Below, in pieces: positions 1-6,422 of a stretch of DNA of 10,140 bases. Positions within the stretch are counted from its first letter, which is position 1. Each line of letters starts with the position of its first letter. The DNA comes from MESE01 sp036675035 (lineage in GTDB: Bacteria > Pseudomonadota > Gammaproteobacteria > Burkholderiales > Burkholderiaceae_D): positions 1 to 10,140 of the forward strand of contig JAKFFO010000098.1 in NCBI GenBank assembly GCA_036675035.1. The letters run 5' to 3'. The notes beneath the pieces are model-generated. The model saw only the letters and a list, made by a program, of their open reading frames with translations, searched no databases and was not told the DNA's origin. The position numbers and the translations under genes are program-made.

Positions 1-265
1 CGAAGAGGGAGGTCGTCTGGAACGTCCGCGAGATCCCCAGGCGCGCCACCTCGTCGGCCCGCAGGCCGGTGACGTCCTGGCCCTCGAACACGATGGAGCC
101 GGCGGTGGCGCGCTGTGCGCCGCTGATCAGGTTGAAGAACGTCGTCTTGCCGGCGCCGTTGGGGCCGATCACCGCGTGGATCCTGCCCTTCTCGATCGTG
201 GTCGTCACTTCGCTGACGGCGGACAGCCCGCCGTAGCGCTTGGTGAGGTTGCGCACTTCAAGCAC
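1..265 (-). CDS. livG: Liv-type ABC transporter ATP-binding protein LivG, N-terminal part only
   Basis: This is the first 88 codons of an ABC ATPase that would power the LivH/LivM permease pair from the cytoplasmic side. The remainder lies beyond the left edge. The translation shows a Walker A motif, GPNGAGKTT, at residues 34-42 and the Q-loop glutamine near residue 83 in ISRTFQ. The GPNGAGKTTFFNLISG context and the early VLEVRNLTKRYGGL strand are typical of LivG (HAAT family). The start is taken as GTG at 265-263: a GGAGG sits six bases upstream, and the start overlaps the livM stop by eight bases, which implies translational coupling. Walker B and the signature motif are not in the window. 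Almost every codon ends in G or C (84 of the 88 read), much higher than in livH or the genes to the right. Whether the substrate is a branched-chain amino acid or another HAAT substrate cannot be told. Confidence 0.93.
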   Translation of the reverse strand, partial: MLEVRNLTKRYGGLSAVSEVTTTIEKGRIHAVIGPNGAGKTTFFNLISGAQRATAGSIVFEGQDVTGLRADEVARLGISRTFQTTSLF

Positions 266-1268
266 GGCCGGCCTCCGGTTGCGTCTTTGCCGCCAGCGCG
301 GGCTCGGGCTTGGGGGCGCTCGCTCCTGCCTCGCGGCGGGCGCGCCAGCCCATGTAGGTGCCGACGATGCCATGCGGCACGAAGATCACCAGCAGGACCA
401 GGATCGGGCCGAAGACGATGAAGCGGTACTCCTGCAGGAACTGCAGGTACTGCGTCAGCCACGGCACGGACAGCGCGCCCAGCAGCGGGCCGAGCAAGGT
501 GCCGAGGCCGCCGATCAGCATGTACATGGTCATGTCGAAGGTGTGCTCGATGCCGGCGATGCCGGGGCCGAGGAAGCGCACGAAGCCGGCGTACAGTCCG
601 CCGGCGAGTCCGGCATAGAACACCGACAGCAGGAAGGCCAGCAGCTTGTTGCGCATCAGGTCGATGCCGAGGGCCTCGGCGAGGTTGTCGCTGTTGCGGA
701 TGGCGACGAAGGTGCGGCCCAGCAGCGAGGTGGCGATGCGGTGCATCACCCAGGTGCCCAGCACGAGGAAGAAGAACACCAGGTAGTACAGGGACCGCGG
801 CGTGTCGAAGGTGAACGAGCCGATGCCGGTGGGCGCCGGGATGCCGATGATGCCCACGGTGCCGTGGGTCAGGCTTTCCCATTTCTCGATGATCAGGAAC
901 ATGATGTAGCCGACGCACAGCGTGAAGATGGAAAAGAAATGGCCCTTCAGGCGCAGCGACACCAGGCCCACGAAGAAGCCCAGCGCTGCCGCGACGAAGC
1001 CGGACAGCGCAAAGGCGATCCAGAACGGAACCTGATGATCCACGGTCAGGATGCCGACGGTATAGGCGCCCACCGCCATGAATCCGCTGTGCGCCAGGTT
1101 GAATTGCCCGGTGTAGCCGGTGATGAGATTGAGTCCGACCGTCGCGATTGCGAAAATGTAGGCCATCGACATGACGGTCAAATGGTAGTCGTTACCGGCA
1201 ATGAATGGAAAGATGAGGCCGAGGGCGAGCAGCAGCGTCCAGCCGATTTTACTGTCGAAATATTTCAT
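258..1268 (-). CDS. livM: Liv-type ABC transporter permease LivM
   Basis: An inner-membrane permease of 336 residues, the usual size for LivM, which pairs with LivH to form the channel of a HAAT-type importer. The translation is strongly hydrophobic with about eight to ten membrane segments. It carries the family hallmark near residues 34-64 (MAYIFAIATVGLNLITGYTG followed by QFNLAHSGFMAVGAY). The cytoplasmic loop around residues 182-215, with GRTFVAIRNSDNLAEALGID, is the expected ATPase-contact region. The last 25 or so residues form a charged, alanine- and proline-rich tail. The ATG lies two bases after the livH stop, and the livG start overlaps its 3' end, so livH-livM-livG read as one transcript. 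Base use is not uniform: of the first 50 codons 37 end in G or C, while roughly nine in ten do so in the last 130 codons (see findings). Confidence 0.95.
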   Translation of the reverse strand: MKYFDSKIGWTLLLALGLIFPFIAGNDYHLTVMSMAYIFAIATVGLNLITGYTGQFNLAHSGFMAVGAYTVGILTVDHQVPFWIAFALSGFVAAALGFFVGLVSLRLKGHFFSIFTLCVGYIMFLIIEKWESLTHGTVGIIGIPAPTGIGSFTFDTPRSLYYLVFFFLVLGTWVMHRIATSLLGRTFVAIRNSDNLAEALGIDLMRNKLLAFLLSVFYAGLAGGLYAGFVRFLGPGIAGIEHTFDMTMYMLIGGLGTLLGPLLGALSVPWLTQYLQFLQEYRFIVFGPILVLLVIFVPHGIVGTYMGWRARREAGASAPKPEPALAAKTQPEAGRA

Positions 1269-1270
1269 GC

Positions 1271-2134
1271 TTAGCGGACCCCTTTGGTGAACAGGCCTTC
1301 CGGACGCACCGAAAGAATAACAACCAGCAAGACGAAGGCGATGATGTCCTTGTAATCCGTGGAGATGTAAAAGGCGCCGAACGATTCTGCGAACCCGATG
1401 ATCAGGCCGCCGACGATCGCACCGGGTACGCTACCCATGCCGCCGAGTACGATGATCACGAACGCTTTGGTAATCACGAGATTGCCCATCGATGGGTAAA
1501 CCAGGTTGATCGGTGCATACAGGACCGCGGCTACTGCGGCCAGCACACCGGAAATGGCAAATGTCAGCATCGCGACCCGGTTCGCGTTGATGCCGACCAG
1601 TGCCGCACCGTCGCGGTTCTGCGCCATCGCGATGATGGTCGACCCGGTGACCGTCTTTTTCAGGAACAGGTGCAGCAATACCACCAGTCCGAATGCGGCG
1701 ATGATGATCAGCAGACGTTGCACCGGCAGGATCAGGCCGGCGAAATTCATGATGCCGCCGTACGGTGTTTGCAGACGATGGAAATCCGCGCCCCAGATTG
1801 CTTGCGCACCCGCTTCCAGGAAAAGCAGGATGCCGATCGCGGCAATCATGTGGTGCAAGCCGGGAGCATTTCGCAATGGATGAAAAACCAGTCGATCGGC
1901 GATCACCGCGATTGCGGCTACCGTCGCTGCAGCGCCGATCATTGCGATCCAGTAGTTTACCCCTAGCGTGCTCATCAGGAAAAAAGCTGCATAGGCACCG
2001 GTCATGTAAAACGCGCCGTGCGCGAAATTCGGTACATGCAAGATGCCGTAGACCAGCGTAAGGCCGAGCGCTACCAGGCTGTATACGCCCCCGAGTGTCA
2101 AGCCGTTAAGAATTTGCTGAAGGACGATTTCCAA
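1271..2134 (-). CDS. livH: Liv-type ABC transporter permease LivH
   Basis: A 287-residue inner-membrane permease, normal length for LivH, and the first gene of the liv operon in view. The N-terminus (LNGLTLGGVYSLVALGLTLV, then YGILHVPNFAHGAFYMTGAY) is the characteristic LivH signature. The loop near residues 170-200, with NRDGAALVGINANRVAML, matches the EAA-like ATPase contact region. Around eight hydrophobic segments are seen. The start is TTG at 2134-2132. It is chosen because AGGAG lies seven bases upstream and an in-frame TAA sits at 2149-2147, leaving no upstream ATG or GTG start. A TTG start with a strong ribosome binding site may lower translation. Third-position GC (28 of the first 40 codons) resembles the rest of the window rather than livG. 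No periplasmic binding protein gene is present here, so the transported compound is unknown. Confidence 0.94.
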   Translation of the reverse strand: MEIVLQQILNGLTLGGVYSLVALGLTLVYGILHVPNFAHGAFYMTGAYAAFFLMSTLGVNYWIAMIGAAATVAAIAVIADRLVFHPLRNAPGLHHMIAAIGILLFLEAGAQAIWGADFHRLQTPYGGIMNFAGLILPVQRLLIIIAAFGLVVLLHLFLKKTVTGSTIIAMAQNRDGAALVGINANRVAMLTFAISGVLAAVAAVLYAPINLVYPSMGNLVITKAFVIIVLGGMGSVPGAIVGGLIIGFAESFGAFYISTDYKDIIAFVLLVVILSVRPEGLFTKGVR

Positions 2135-2261
2135 ACGATGTCTCCTTTACCCGCCGCAGCTAGGCGGCGCGGCTGGCTTTGTATGTTTAAGCAGGCAGTC
2201 AACGTCAAAAATCATGGCTGCCCGAAAATTTGTTTTTTTTCAATCAAATTGCGGGCTAGAA

Positions 2262-2289
2262 AGTATCGTATACATCGGCTCAATGTCAA
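2262..2289 (-). promoter_or_regulatory. Candidate sigma70 promoter of the liv operon
   Basis: On the minus strand a perfect -35 hexamer TTGACA (2289-2284) is followed by a 16-base spacer and a -10-like GATACT (2267-2262, four of six matches). Transcription would begin near 2256, giving a leader of about 120 bases before the TTG start of livH. It is the best pair I found by eye in the upstream region. The -10 is weak, which would fit a promoter that needs an activator. Confidence 0.45.
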
Positions 2290-2295
2290 CAATTT

Positions 2296-2310
2296 CAGAA
2301 TGTCATTCTG
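2296..2310. promoter_or_regulatory. Perfect 15-base palindrome, candidate operator upstream of the liv promoter
   Basis: CAGAATGTCATTCTG is a perfect palindrome with seven-base arms and a single central base. It lies six bases upstream of the candidate TTGACA, with its centre at about -47 from the predicted liv start site. That position suits an activator site or a repressor site touching the -35. The binding protein is not identified. Confidence 0.45.
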
Positions 2311-2327
2311 CACAGCGAAACAATCAA

Positions 2328-2346
2328 AAATAAGCGGCGCTTATTT
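2328..2346. promoter_or_regulatory. Perfect 19-base palindrome, second candidate operator upstream of livH
   Basis: AAATAAGCGGCGCTTATTT is a perfect palindrome with nine-base arms around one central G. Its centre lies 34 bases (a little over three helical turns) from that of the 2296-2310 palindrome and about 81 bases upstream of the predicted liv start site. The two palindromes differ in sequence, so they probably bind different proteins if both are operators. Confidence 0.45.
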
Positions 2347-2383
2347 GACCGAATTTAGCGACACTTGGACGGGATTATTGAAA

Positions 2384-2426
2384 TTAGCAAGATTTTATTA
2401 AAAATCTCTAAGACAAATTTTGCTAA
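2384..2426. repeat. AT-rich inverted repeat with a second dyad nested in it
   Basis: TTAGCAAGATTT (2384-2395) pairs with AAATTTTGCTAA (2415-2426) over 12 positions with one G-T pair. Inside it, AGATTTT (2390-2396) and AAAATCT (2401-2407) form a perfect seven-base dyad around ATTA. The two pairings exclude each other in part. The role is unknown: an operator, a bent or easily melted DNA site, or chance in AT-rich sequence are all possible. Confidence 0.35.
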
Positions 2427-2588
2427 AAATACAGAGGATTTTTTAGAGCAAGAGGGCGTGCAGAGTTAATTTTTTATTAATTCCTGCAAAGCAGGCATCC
2501 GTCTGGTTTCTGGAACTCGAAGCCGATGCTGCTGCGATGTGGCAGCACGACCATTAGGGCTTTTGTAATGTAATCGCGCACGGATTTT

Positions 2589-2615
2589 CGCCTTCGCGGG
2601 CAGACCGCGAAGGTG
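2589..2615 (-). terminator. GC-rich hairpin, possible terminator after the acyl-CoA synthetase gene
   Basis: CCTTCGCGG (2591-2599) and CCGCGAAGG (2605-2613) form a perfect nine-base-pair stem with a five-base loop, extendable by two pairs. It lies about 75 bases beyond the synthetase stop on the minus strand. In that direction it is not followed by a run of T, so it is not a classic intrinsic terminator. In the plus direction a short T run lies 14 bases away, but there is no upstream plus-strand gene. It could protect the mRNA 3' end or assist termination. Confidence 0.35.
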
Positions 2616-2687
2616 GCGCCGACCACTTTTTAATCATGGTCGCCTAATCAGGAGTTTCCGGGCAAAGTGCTGCGGGTTTGCGCGCGT

Positions 2688-4373
2688 TCAGGTAGTCGCT
2701 TTTGCTGCGCGTTCCTGTTCAAGTATCCGTAACACGCGCCGCTGGATTTTCCCGGTGGTAGTCATCGGAAGTTCGTCGATCAACTCGATTTCTTTCGGAT
2801 ATTCGTAAGGTGCAAGTTTCCCGCGCACGTGAGCCTGCAACTCCGCGATCAGCCTTTCATTTGCTTCCGGACTCTGGGTCACCCCAGGGCTCAGCACTAT
2901 GAAAGCCTTGACGATATTTCCGCGTTCGGCATCCGGTTTCGGAACCACTGCTGCGTTGACCACGGCCGGATGCTTGACCAGGCAGTTCTCGATTTCGGAA
3001 GGGCCGATCCGATATCCGGCTGCCTTGAACATATCGTCTGCCCGGCCCTGATACCAGAGATATCCATCCTTGTCGACAGATGCCAGGTCGCCTGTACGGC
3101 ACCAGTCGCCGCTGTATTTTTCTTCTGTTGCCTGCGGATTTTTCCAGTATTCGATGAAGAATACCGGGTCGGGATGACCGTGAATGTCATTGCGGTTGAC
3201 CGCAACTTCACCTATTTCCCCTGGTCTGACGACCGCGCCTTCGTCGTTGATCACCGCCACCTGATGCCCGGGATAGGGCCGTCCCATACTGCCGGGTTTG
3301 GCCGGCCATTTTTGGGCGCTATTGCCGACGATATAGTTCATTTCGGTTTGGCCGAACATCTCGTTGATCGTGATGCCCAGTGCCGACTCCCCCCAGTTGA
3401 AAACAGCGTCGCCCACCGCTTCGCCTGCGCTCATGATCGCGCGCAGCTTGAGCTTGTATTTGCTGCGCGGTTTCGGCATCGACTTCATCATCATTTTCAA
3501 TGCGGTCGGAAACAGGAATGTATTGGTAACTGCGTATTTTTCAAGCAGATAGAAGGCGGTTTCGGCGGAGAAGCGCCCACGGTAACCAACGATCGGCTTG
3601 CCGAAGTACAGCGACGGCAGCAATGCATCCATCAAACCGCCGGTCCACGCCCAATCGGCGGGCGACCAGAACACATCATCGTCGTTCGGAAACCAGTTCT
3701 GGGAGGCGACGAATCCGGTCAGGTTGCCGATCAGCGCACTTTGTGGAAGAAGGGCGCCTTTCGGTGCGCCTGTGGTACCGCTGGTGTAGATCAGGATCGC
3801 CGGATCGCTGGCGCGTGTCCGGACCGGGTGATAAGCGGCAGACGCTTTTTCAATTTCGGCTTGCCATTCCAATGTTTCGGGCGACGAGCAATCGACGGTG
3901 ATCACATGCTTCAGCTGTGGACAATTGGCACGGATCTCCGCGAGATTGGCGAGTGCGGCGTGGTCGACAATCGCGACCGCGGCTTCGCTGTTCTGAAGGC
4001 GGTATTCCAGTGCATCCGGTCCAAACAGAATTGATAGCGGCATCGCAACCGCGCCCAACTGGTGGCACGCGATATGAGCGATCGCGGTTTCCGGCCGTTG
4101 CGGCAAGATGATTGCAACACGGTCGCCGCGTTCGATATCAAGATCGTGCAGCAGATTGGAGAGCCGGTTCGCCTGTGACTGCAACTCGGCATAAGTCAGG
4201 GTCGCAGTTTTGCCGGTATCGTCTTCATAATGAATCGCGATCCGGGATTTGTCGCCGGCCCAACGGGCGCAGCATACGTCGGCAATGTTGAATTCGCCCG
4301 GTACGTTCCAGCGGAATTGCCGGTATAGATGATCATAATTGTCGATCGCAGTATTGTTGCTGGCAGATATCAT
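2688..4373 (-). CDS. AMP-binding acyl-CoA synthetase, medium-chain-like
   Basis: A 561-residue cytoplasmic enzyme of the ANL superfamily that should activate a carboxylic acid with ATP to an acyl-adenylate and then transfer it to CoA. Visible motifs in order: the phosphate-binding loop YTSGTTGAPKG at residues 196-206, the GQTEMN adenylate motif near 341-346, TGD at 427-429, the hinge region QGRADDMFKAAGYRIGPSEIE near 442-462, and the catalytic lysine K542 in TTTGKIQRR. The hinge and C-terminal pattern resemble medium-chain acyl-CoA synthetase and acetyl-CoA synthetase relatives rather than long-chain FadD. Length is normal. The ATG at 4373 has GGAG five bases upstream. The gene points toward livHMG on the same strand, and an operator-like palindrome lies in its promoter region. 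Being next to a Liv-type importer suggests that the imported compound is the acid it activates, but this is inference. The acyl substrate cannot be assigned. Confidence 0.9.
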   Translation of the reverse strand: MISASNNTAIDNYDHLYRQFRWNVPGEFNIADVCCARWAGDKSRIAIHYEDDTGKTATLTYAELQSQANRLSNLLHDLDIERGDRVAIILPQRPETAIAHIACHQLGAVAMPLSILFGPDALEYRLQNSEAAVAIVDHAALANLAEIRANCPQLKHVITVDCSSPETLEWQAEIEKASAAYHPVRTRASDPAILIYTSGTTGAPKGALLPQSALIGNLTGFVASQNWFPNDDDVFWSPADWAWTGGLMDALLPSLYFGKPIVGYRGRFSAETAFYLLEKYAVTNTFLFPTALKMMMKSMPKPRSKYKLKLRAIMSAGEAVGDAVFNWGESALGITINEMFGQTEMNYIVGNSAQKWPAKPGSMGRPYPGHQVAVINDEGAVVRPGEIGEVAVNRNDIHGHPDPVFFIEYWKNPQATEEKYSGDWCRTGDLASVDKDGYLWYQGRADDMFKAAGYRIGPSEIENCLVKHPAVVNAAVVPKPDAERGNIVKAFIVLSPGVTQSPEANERLIAELQAHVRGKLAPYEYPKEIELIDELPMTTTGKIQRRVLRILEQERAAKATT

Positions 4374-4492
4374 TATGTCTCCGGTATAATTATCGAACGG
4401 TCGTTCTATTTAATTGTGGGCCCACTTTTGCGTCTGGTACGCGAGTTTCAAAGTGTCATTCATTCTTCCAGAAGCTTTTCAAGCAAATCCAC
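4374..4492. promoter_or_regulatory. Divergent promoter region with a TetR-type operator-like palindrome
   Basis: The 119 bases between the divergent synthetase and hydrolase genes hold GAACG-GT-CGTTC (4395-4406), which extends to AT..AT at 4392-4409 with one mismatch position per arm. It is centred 27 bases from the synthetase ATG, overlapping where that promoter should lie. A perfect 10-base palindrome GTGGGCCCAC follows at 4416-4425. A TATAAT (plus strand, 4385-4390) and a GATAAT (minus strand) both touch the first palindrome, but neither has a good -35. Palindromes of this size are typical TetR-family operators; no regulator gene is in the window. Confidence 0.5.
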
Positions 4493-5368
4493 ATGAAATC
4501 ATCTCGTTCGGAATTTATCACGGTCCGCGGCCTTCGGTACCATATTCGCCATTGGGGTAATGCAGGAGCACCTAAACTTTTCATGGTGCATGGTTGGATG
4601 GATATGTCGGCGTCATTTCAGTTCGTGGTCGACTGCCTGCAGCGCGATTGGCATGTGGCCGCACCTGATTGGCGCGGGTTTGGCCTGACCTCGAATTCCG
4701 GTGCGGACACCTACTGGTTCCCGGATTATCTCGGCGATCTGGATGCGATCCTGACGCATTATGCGCCGAACGAGGCGGTTAACCTGCTGGGGCACAGCAT
4801 GGGCGGCAACATTGCCATGCTGTATGCCGGCGTGCGGCCTGAGCGCATCCGCAAACTGGTCAATCTGGAGGGATTCGGTTTGGCCGTCACGAGTCCCGAA
4901 CAGGCGCCCGGCCGGTATGCCGCTTGGCTGGACACCTTATCCGACAAGCCTGCCATGCGCAGCTACGCGACACAGGCCGAGGTCGCGGGCCGGCTGCAGA
5001 AAACCAATCCGCGGCTGATCGACGAACGGGCCGCGTTCCTGTCCGGCCAATGGGCAGCACAAAATACACAAGGCGCCTGGGAAATTCTGGGCGATCCGGC
5101 GCACAAGAACAACGGTCCGTCGCTGTATCACGTCGATGAAATCATCGCTTGCTGGAAACAGATAACGGCGCCCGTCTTATGGATCGAAGCGGACGGCACC
5201 GATGTATGGCGCTGGATGGGGCCAAAGGAGCGCGCGCGGATTGAAATCGACCGGCGCATCCAGTGTATTCCGAACGTCACGACTGTGACCGTCAATGACG
5301 CCGGCCATATGTTGCATCACGACCAGCCAGAGGCGCTGGCGGCATCGATCGAGGAATTCCTGGCCTGA
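4493..5368 (+). CDS. Alpha/beta-hydrolase fold enzyme
   Basis: A 291-residue cytoplasmic hydrolase with no signal peptide. The translation has the alpha/beta-hydrolase landmarks: the oxyanion-hole motif HGWMD at residues 33-37, PDWRGFG near 59-65, the nucleophile elbow GHSMGG with Ser102, and the catalytic histidine His272 in DAGHMLHHD. The acid is probably Asp237 in EADGTD, though Asp234 is also possible. Such enzymes cleave esters, thioesters, lactones or C-C bonds; motifs alone do not separate these. A cap region rich in charged residues spans about 135-220. The ATG at 4493 has no clear Shine-Dalgarno sequence. The gene diverges from the acyl-CoA synthetase and may share its regulator, which would suit a role on the same acid, its ester or its CoA thioester. 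A housekeeping esterase unrelated to the neighbour is equally possible. Confidence 0.88.
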   Translation: MKSSRSEFITVRGLRYHIRHWGNAGAPKLFMVHGWMDMSASFQFVVDCLQRDWHVAAPDWRGFGLTSNSGADTYWFPDYLGDLDAILTHYAPNEAVNLLGHSMGGNIAMLYAGVRPERIRKLVNLEGFGLAVTSPEQAPGRYAAWLDTLSDKPAMRSYATQAEVAGRLQKTNPRLIDERAAFLSGQWAAQNTQGAWEILGDPAHKNNGPSLYHVDEIIACWKQITAPVLWIEADGTDVWRWMGPKERARIEIDRRIQCIPNVTTVTVNDAGHMLHHDQPEALAASIEEFLA

Positions 5369-5414
5369 GCCCGGTCAAGCCCGCCGCCACGCGGCATGAA
5401 TGGAGCGGGCGGCG

Positions 5415-5420
5415 TACAAT
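5415..5420 (+). promoter_or_regulatory. Candidate -10 element for the PHP-domain gene
   Basis: TACAAT matches the sigma70 -10 at five of six positions and lies 40 bases before the ATG at 5460. No good -35 is seen at the normal spacing. It argues that the start at 5460 is right, because an in-frame ATG at 5400 would lie upstream of the promoter. Confidence 0.4.
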
Positions 5421-5459
5421 TCCAGTTTTAACCTGCTGCGTGATTGCTGCATCTTTCGC

Positions 5460-6296
5460 ATGCTGAATATTGACCTTCATTGCCATTCCAACATTTCCGA
5501 CGGACTGCTGCCGCCAGCGGAAGTGGCGGCGCGCGCCAAAGCGAACGGTGTCGACGTCTGGGCGCTGACCGATCACGATGAAGTGAACGGCATTCGGGAA
5601 GCGCGGCAAGCGGCGGCCGATGCGAATCTGAAGTATGTTCCCGGCGTAGAAATCTCGGTCACCTGGGCCGAACAGACGGTCCATGTTGTCGGCCTGCATA
5701 TCGATGAAACCAGCGAAAACCTGGTTCGCGGATTGGCGGCGACCCGCTCAGGCCGTGAAAGGCGGGCACGGGAGATTGCCGATCAGCTCGCGGCGGCCGG
5801 CATCCCGGGTGCATATGAAGGTGCGTTGAAGTTCGTCGGTAATCCGGACCTGATTTCGCGCATGCATTTTGCCCGCTACATTATCGAGCTTGGATTATGC
5901 GATGAGGTCGGCCAGGTTTTCCGCAACTACCTGACCGAAGGCAAGCCGGGCTATGTGCCGCATCGCTGGGCCACCTTGCCGGAAGCGGTCGGCTGGATCC
6001 GCGGCGCAGGCGGGATCGCGGTGATCGCGCATCCCGGTCGTTACAAATACAGTGATTTGGCATTTGCCGAACTGTTCGGCGAGTTCAAGCAACTGGGCGG
6101 TGTTGCCATCGAGGTGGTTACCGGCAGTCATACGGTCGATCAATATTCGGAGTATGCGAAAGTGGCAAACCACTATGGCTTTCTGGGTTCGCGAGGGTCG
6201 GACTTTCACGGTCCGGGCGAGTCGCGCGTGGAACTCGGTGCGCTGCCGCCGCTGCCCGACCATGTAAAGCCGGTATGGCACGACTGGCAAATGTGA
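5460..6296 (+). CDS. yciV: PHP-domain phosphoesterase, RNase AM / 3',5'-nucleoside bisphosphate phosphatase (YciV family)
   Basis: A 278-residue metal-dependent enzyme of the PHP family. Members of this branch remove the 3'-phosphate from nucleoside 3',5'-bisphosphates; the E. coli member YciV (RNase AM, also TrpH) trims 5' ends of RNA. The metal ligands are all visible: His7 and His9 in DLHCHS, Asp14, His39 in LTDHDE, Glu64 in VPGVEIS, His75, His191 in AHPGRY, and Asp248 and His250 in GSDFHGP. The stretches RRAREIADQLAAAGIPGAYE and GKPGYVPHRW closely follow E. coli YciV from memory. The frame is open from an ATG at 5400, but the start is placed at 5460 because the family begins right before the DLHCHS strand and a -10 element lies between the two ATGs. 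No Shine-Dalgarno is visible. In E. coli yciV is next to yciO; here htpX separates them. Confidence 0.9.
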   Translation: MLNIDLHCHSNISDGLLPPAEVAARAKANGVDVWALTDHDEVNGIREARQAAADANLKYVPGVEISVTWAEQTVHVVGLHIDETSENLVRGLAATRSGRERRAREIADQLAAAGIPGAYEGALKFVGNPDLISRMHFARYIIELGLCDEVGQVFRNYLTEGKPGYVPHRWATLPEAVGWIRGAGGIAVIAHPGRYKYSDLAFAELFGEFKQLGGVAIEVVTGSHTVDQYSEYAKVANHYGFLGSRGSDFHGPGESRVELGALPPLPDHVKPVWHDWQM

Positions 6297-6357
6297 TACT
6301 GCTGCCCTTCGGTAGGTTTGATGTCCCGTTGCGGACGACTGCGCACTTCAATATTTA

Positions 6358-6389
6358 CTTGAATTTCCGTTACGGCATCCCTATATAAT
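6358..6389 (+). promoter_or_regulatory. Heat-shock (sigma32-like) promoter of htpX, overlapping a sigma70 -10
   Basis: CTTGAAT (6358-6364) matches the sigma32 -35 CTTGAAA with one difference, and CCCTATAT (6379-6386) matches the -10 CCCCATAT with one difference. The spacer is 14 bases, the normal value. A perfect sigma70 -10, TATAAT, overlaps at 6384-6389, so basal and heat-induced transcription could start from nearly the same place. The leader would be about 27-30 bases. Heat-shock control of htpX is known in E. coli. Confidence 0.65.
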
Positions 6390-6422
6390 CCGCGAGGTAT
6401 TTTTAAACCGGGAGTCTTCTGA

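Larger units (their letters stand above)
2135..2687. other. 553-base non-coding region upstream of livH and downstream of the acyl-CoA synthetase gene
   Basis: No convincing gene is seen on either strand: the open frames are short, start inside livH antisense, and match nothing recognised. From about 2220 to 2480 the DNA is clearly AT-rich relative to its neighbours. It holds a candidate liv promoter (2262-2289), two perfect palindromes (2296-2310 and 2328-2346), an AT-rich dyad (2384-2426), a small CCTGC-AAA-GCAGG hairpin (2483-2495) and a strong GC-rich hairpin (2589-2615). The predicted liv leader is about 120 bases long. Confidence 0.8.

Noticed and set aside
240..1274. Long plus-strand open frame (344 codons) opposite livM and livG
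   Set aside because: It is the antisense of a clear LivM, made by high third-position GC. The product is rich in Gln, Glu, His and Asp without domain structure.
2018..2401. Plus-strand frame reaching into the liv upstream region
   Set aside because: It begins antisense inside livH, has no good ribosome binding site, and its product resembles no family I know.
2483..2495. CCTGC-AAA-GCAGG hairpin as a terminator
   Set aside because: Short stem, with the T-rich stretch on the wrong side for a plus-strand terminator and an A-rich follow-up on the minus strand.
2829..4034. 401-codon plus-strand open frame opposite the acyl-CoA synthetase
   Set aside because: The minus-strand product has all ANL motifs in order; the antisense product shows no recognisable motif and no promoter.
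4385..4390. Perfect TATAAT on the plus strand as promoter of the hydrolase
   Set aside because: No acceptable -35 at 16-18 bases; it would give a leader of about 100 bases and may just be part of the AT-rich synthetase promoter.
5383..5395. GCCGC-CAC-GCGGC hairpin after the hydrolase as a terminator
   Set aside because: Only five pairs and no following T run.
5400..5459. Upstream ATG giving a 20-residue extension of the PHP-domain protein
   Set aside because: The extension is not family-like and the ATG lies upstream of a -10 element at 5415-5420.
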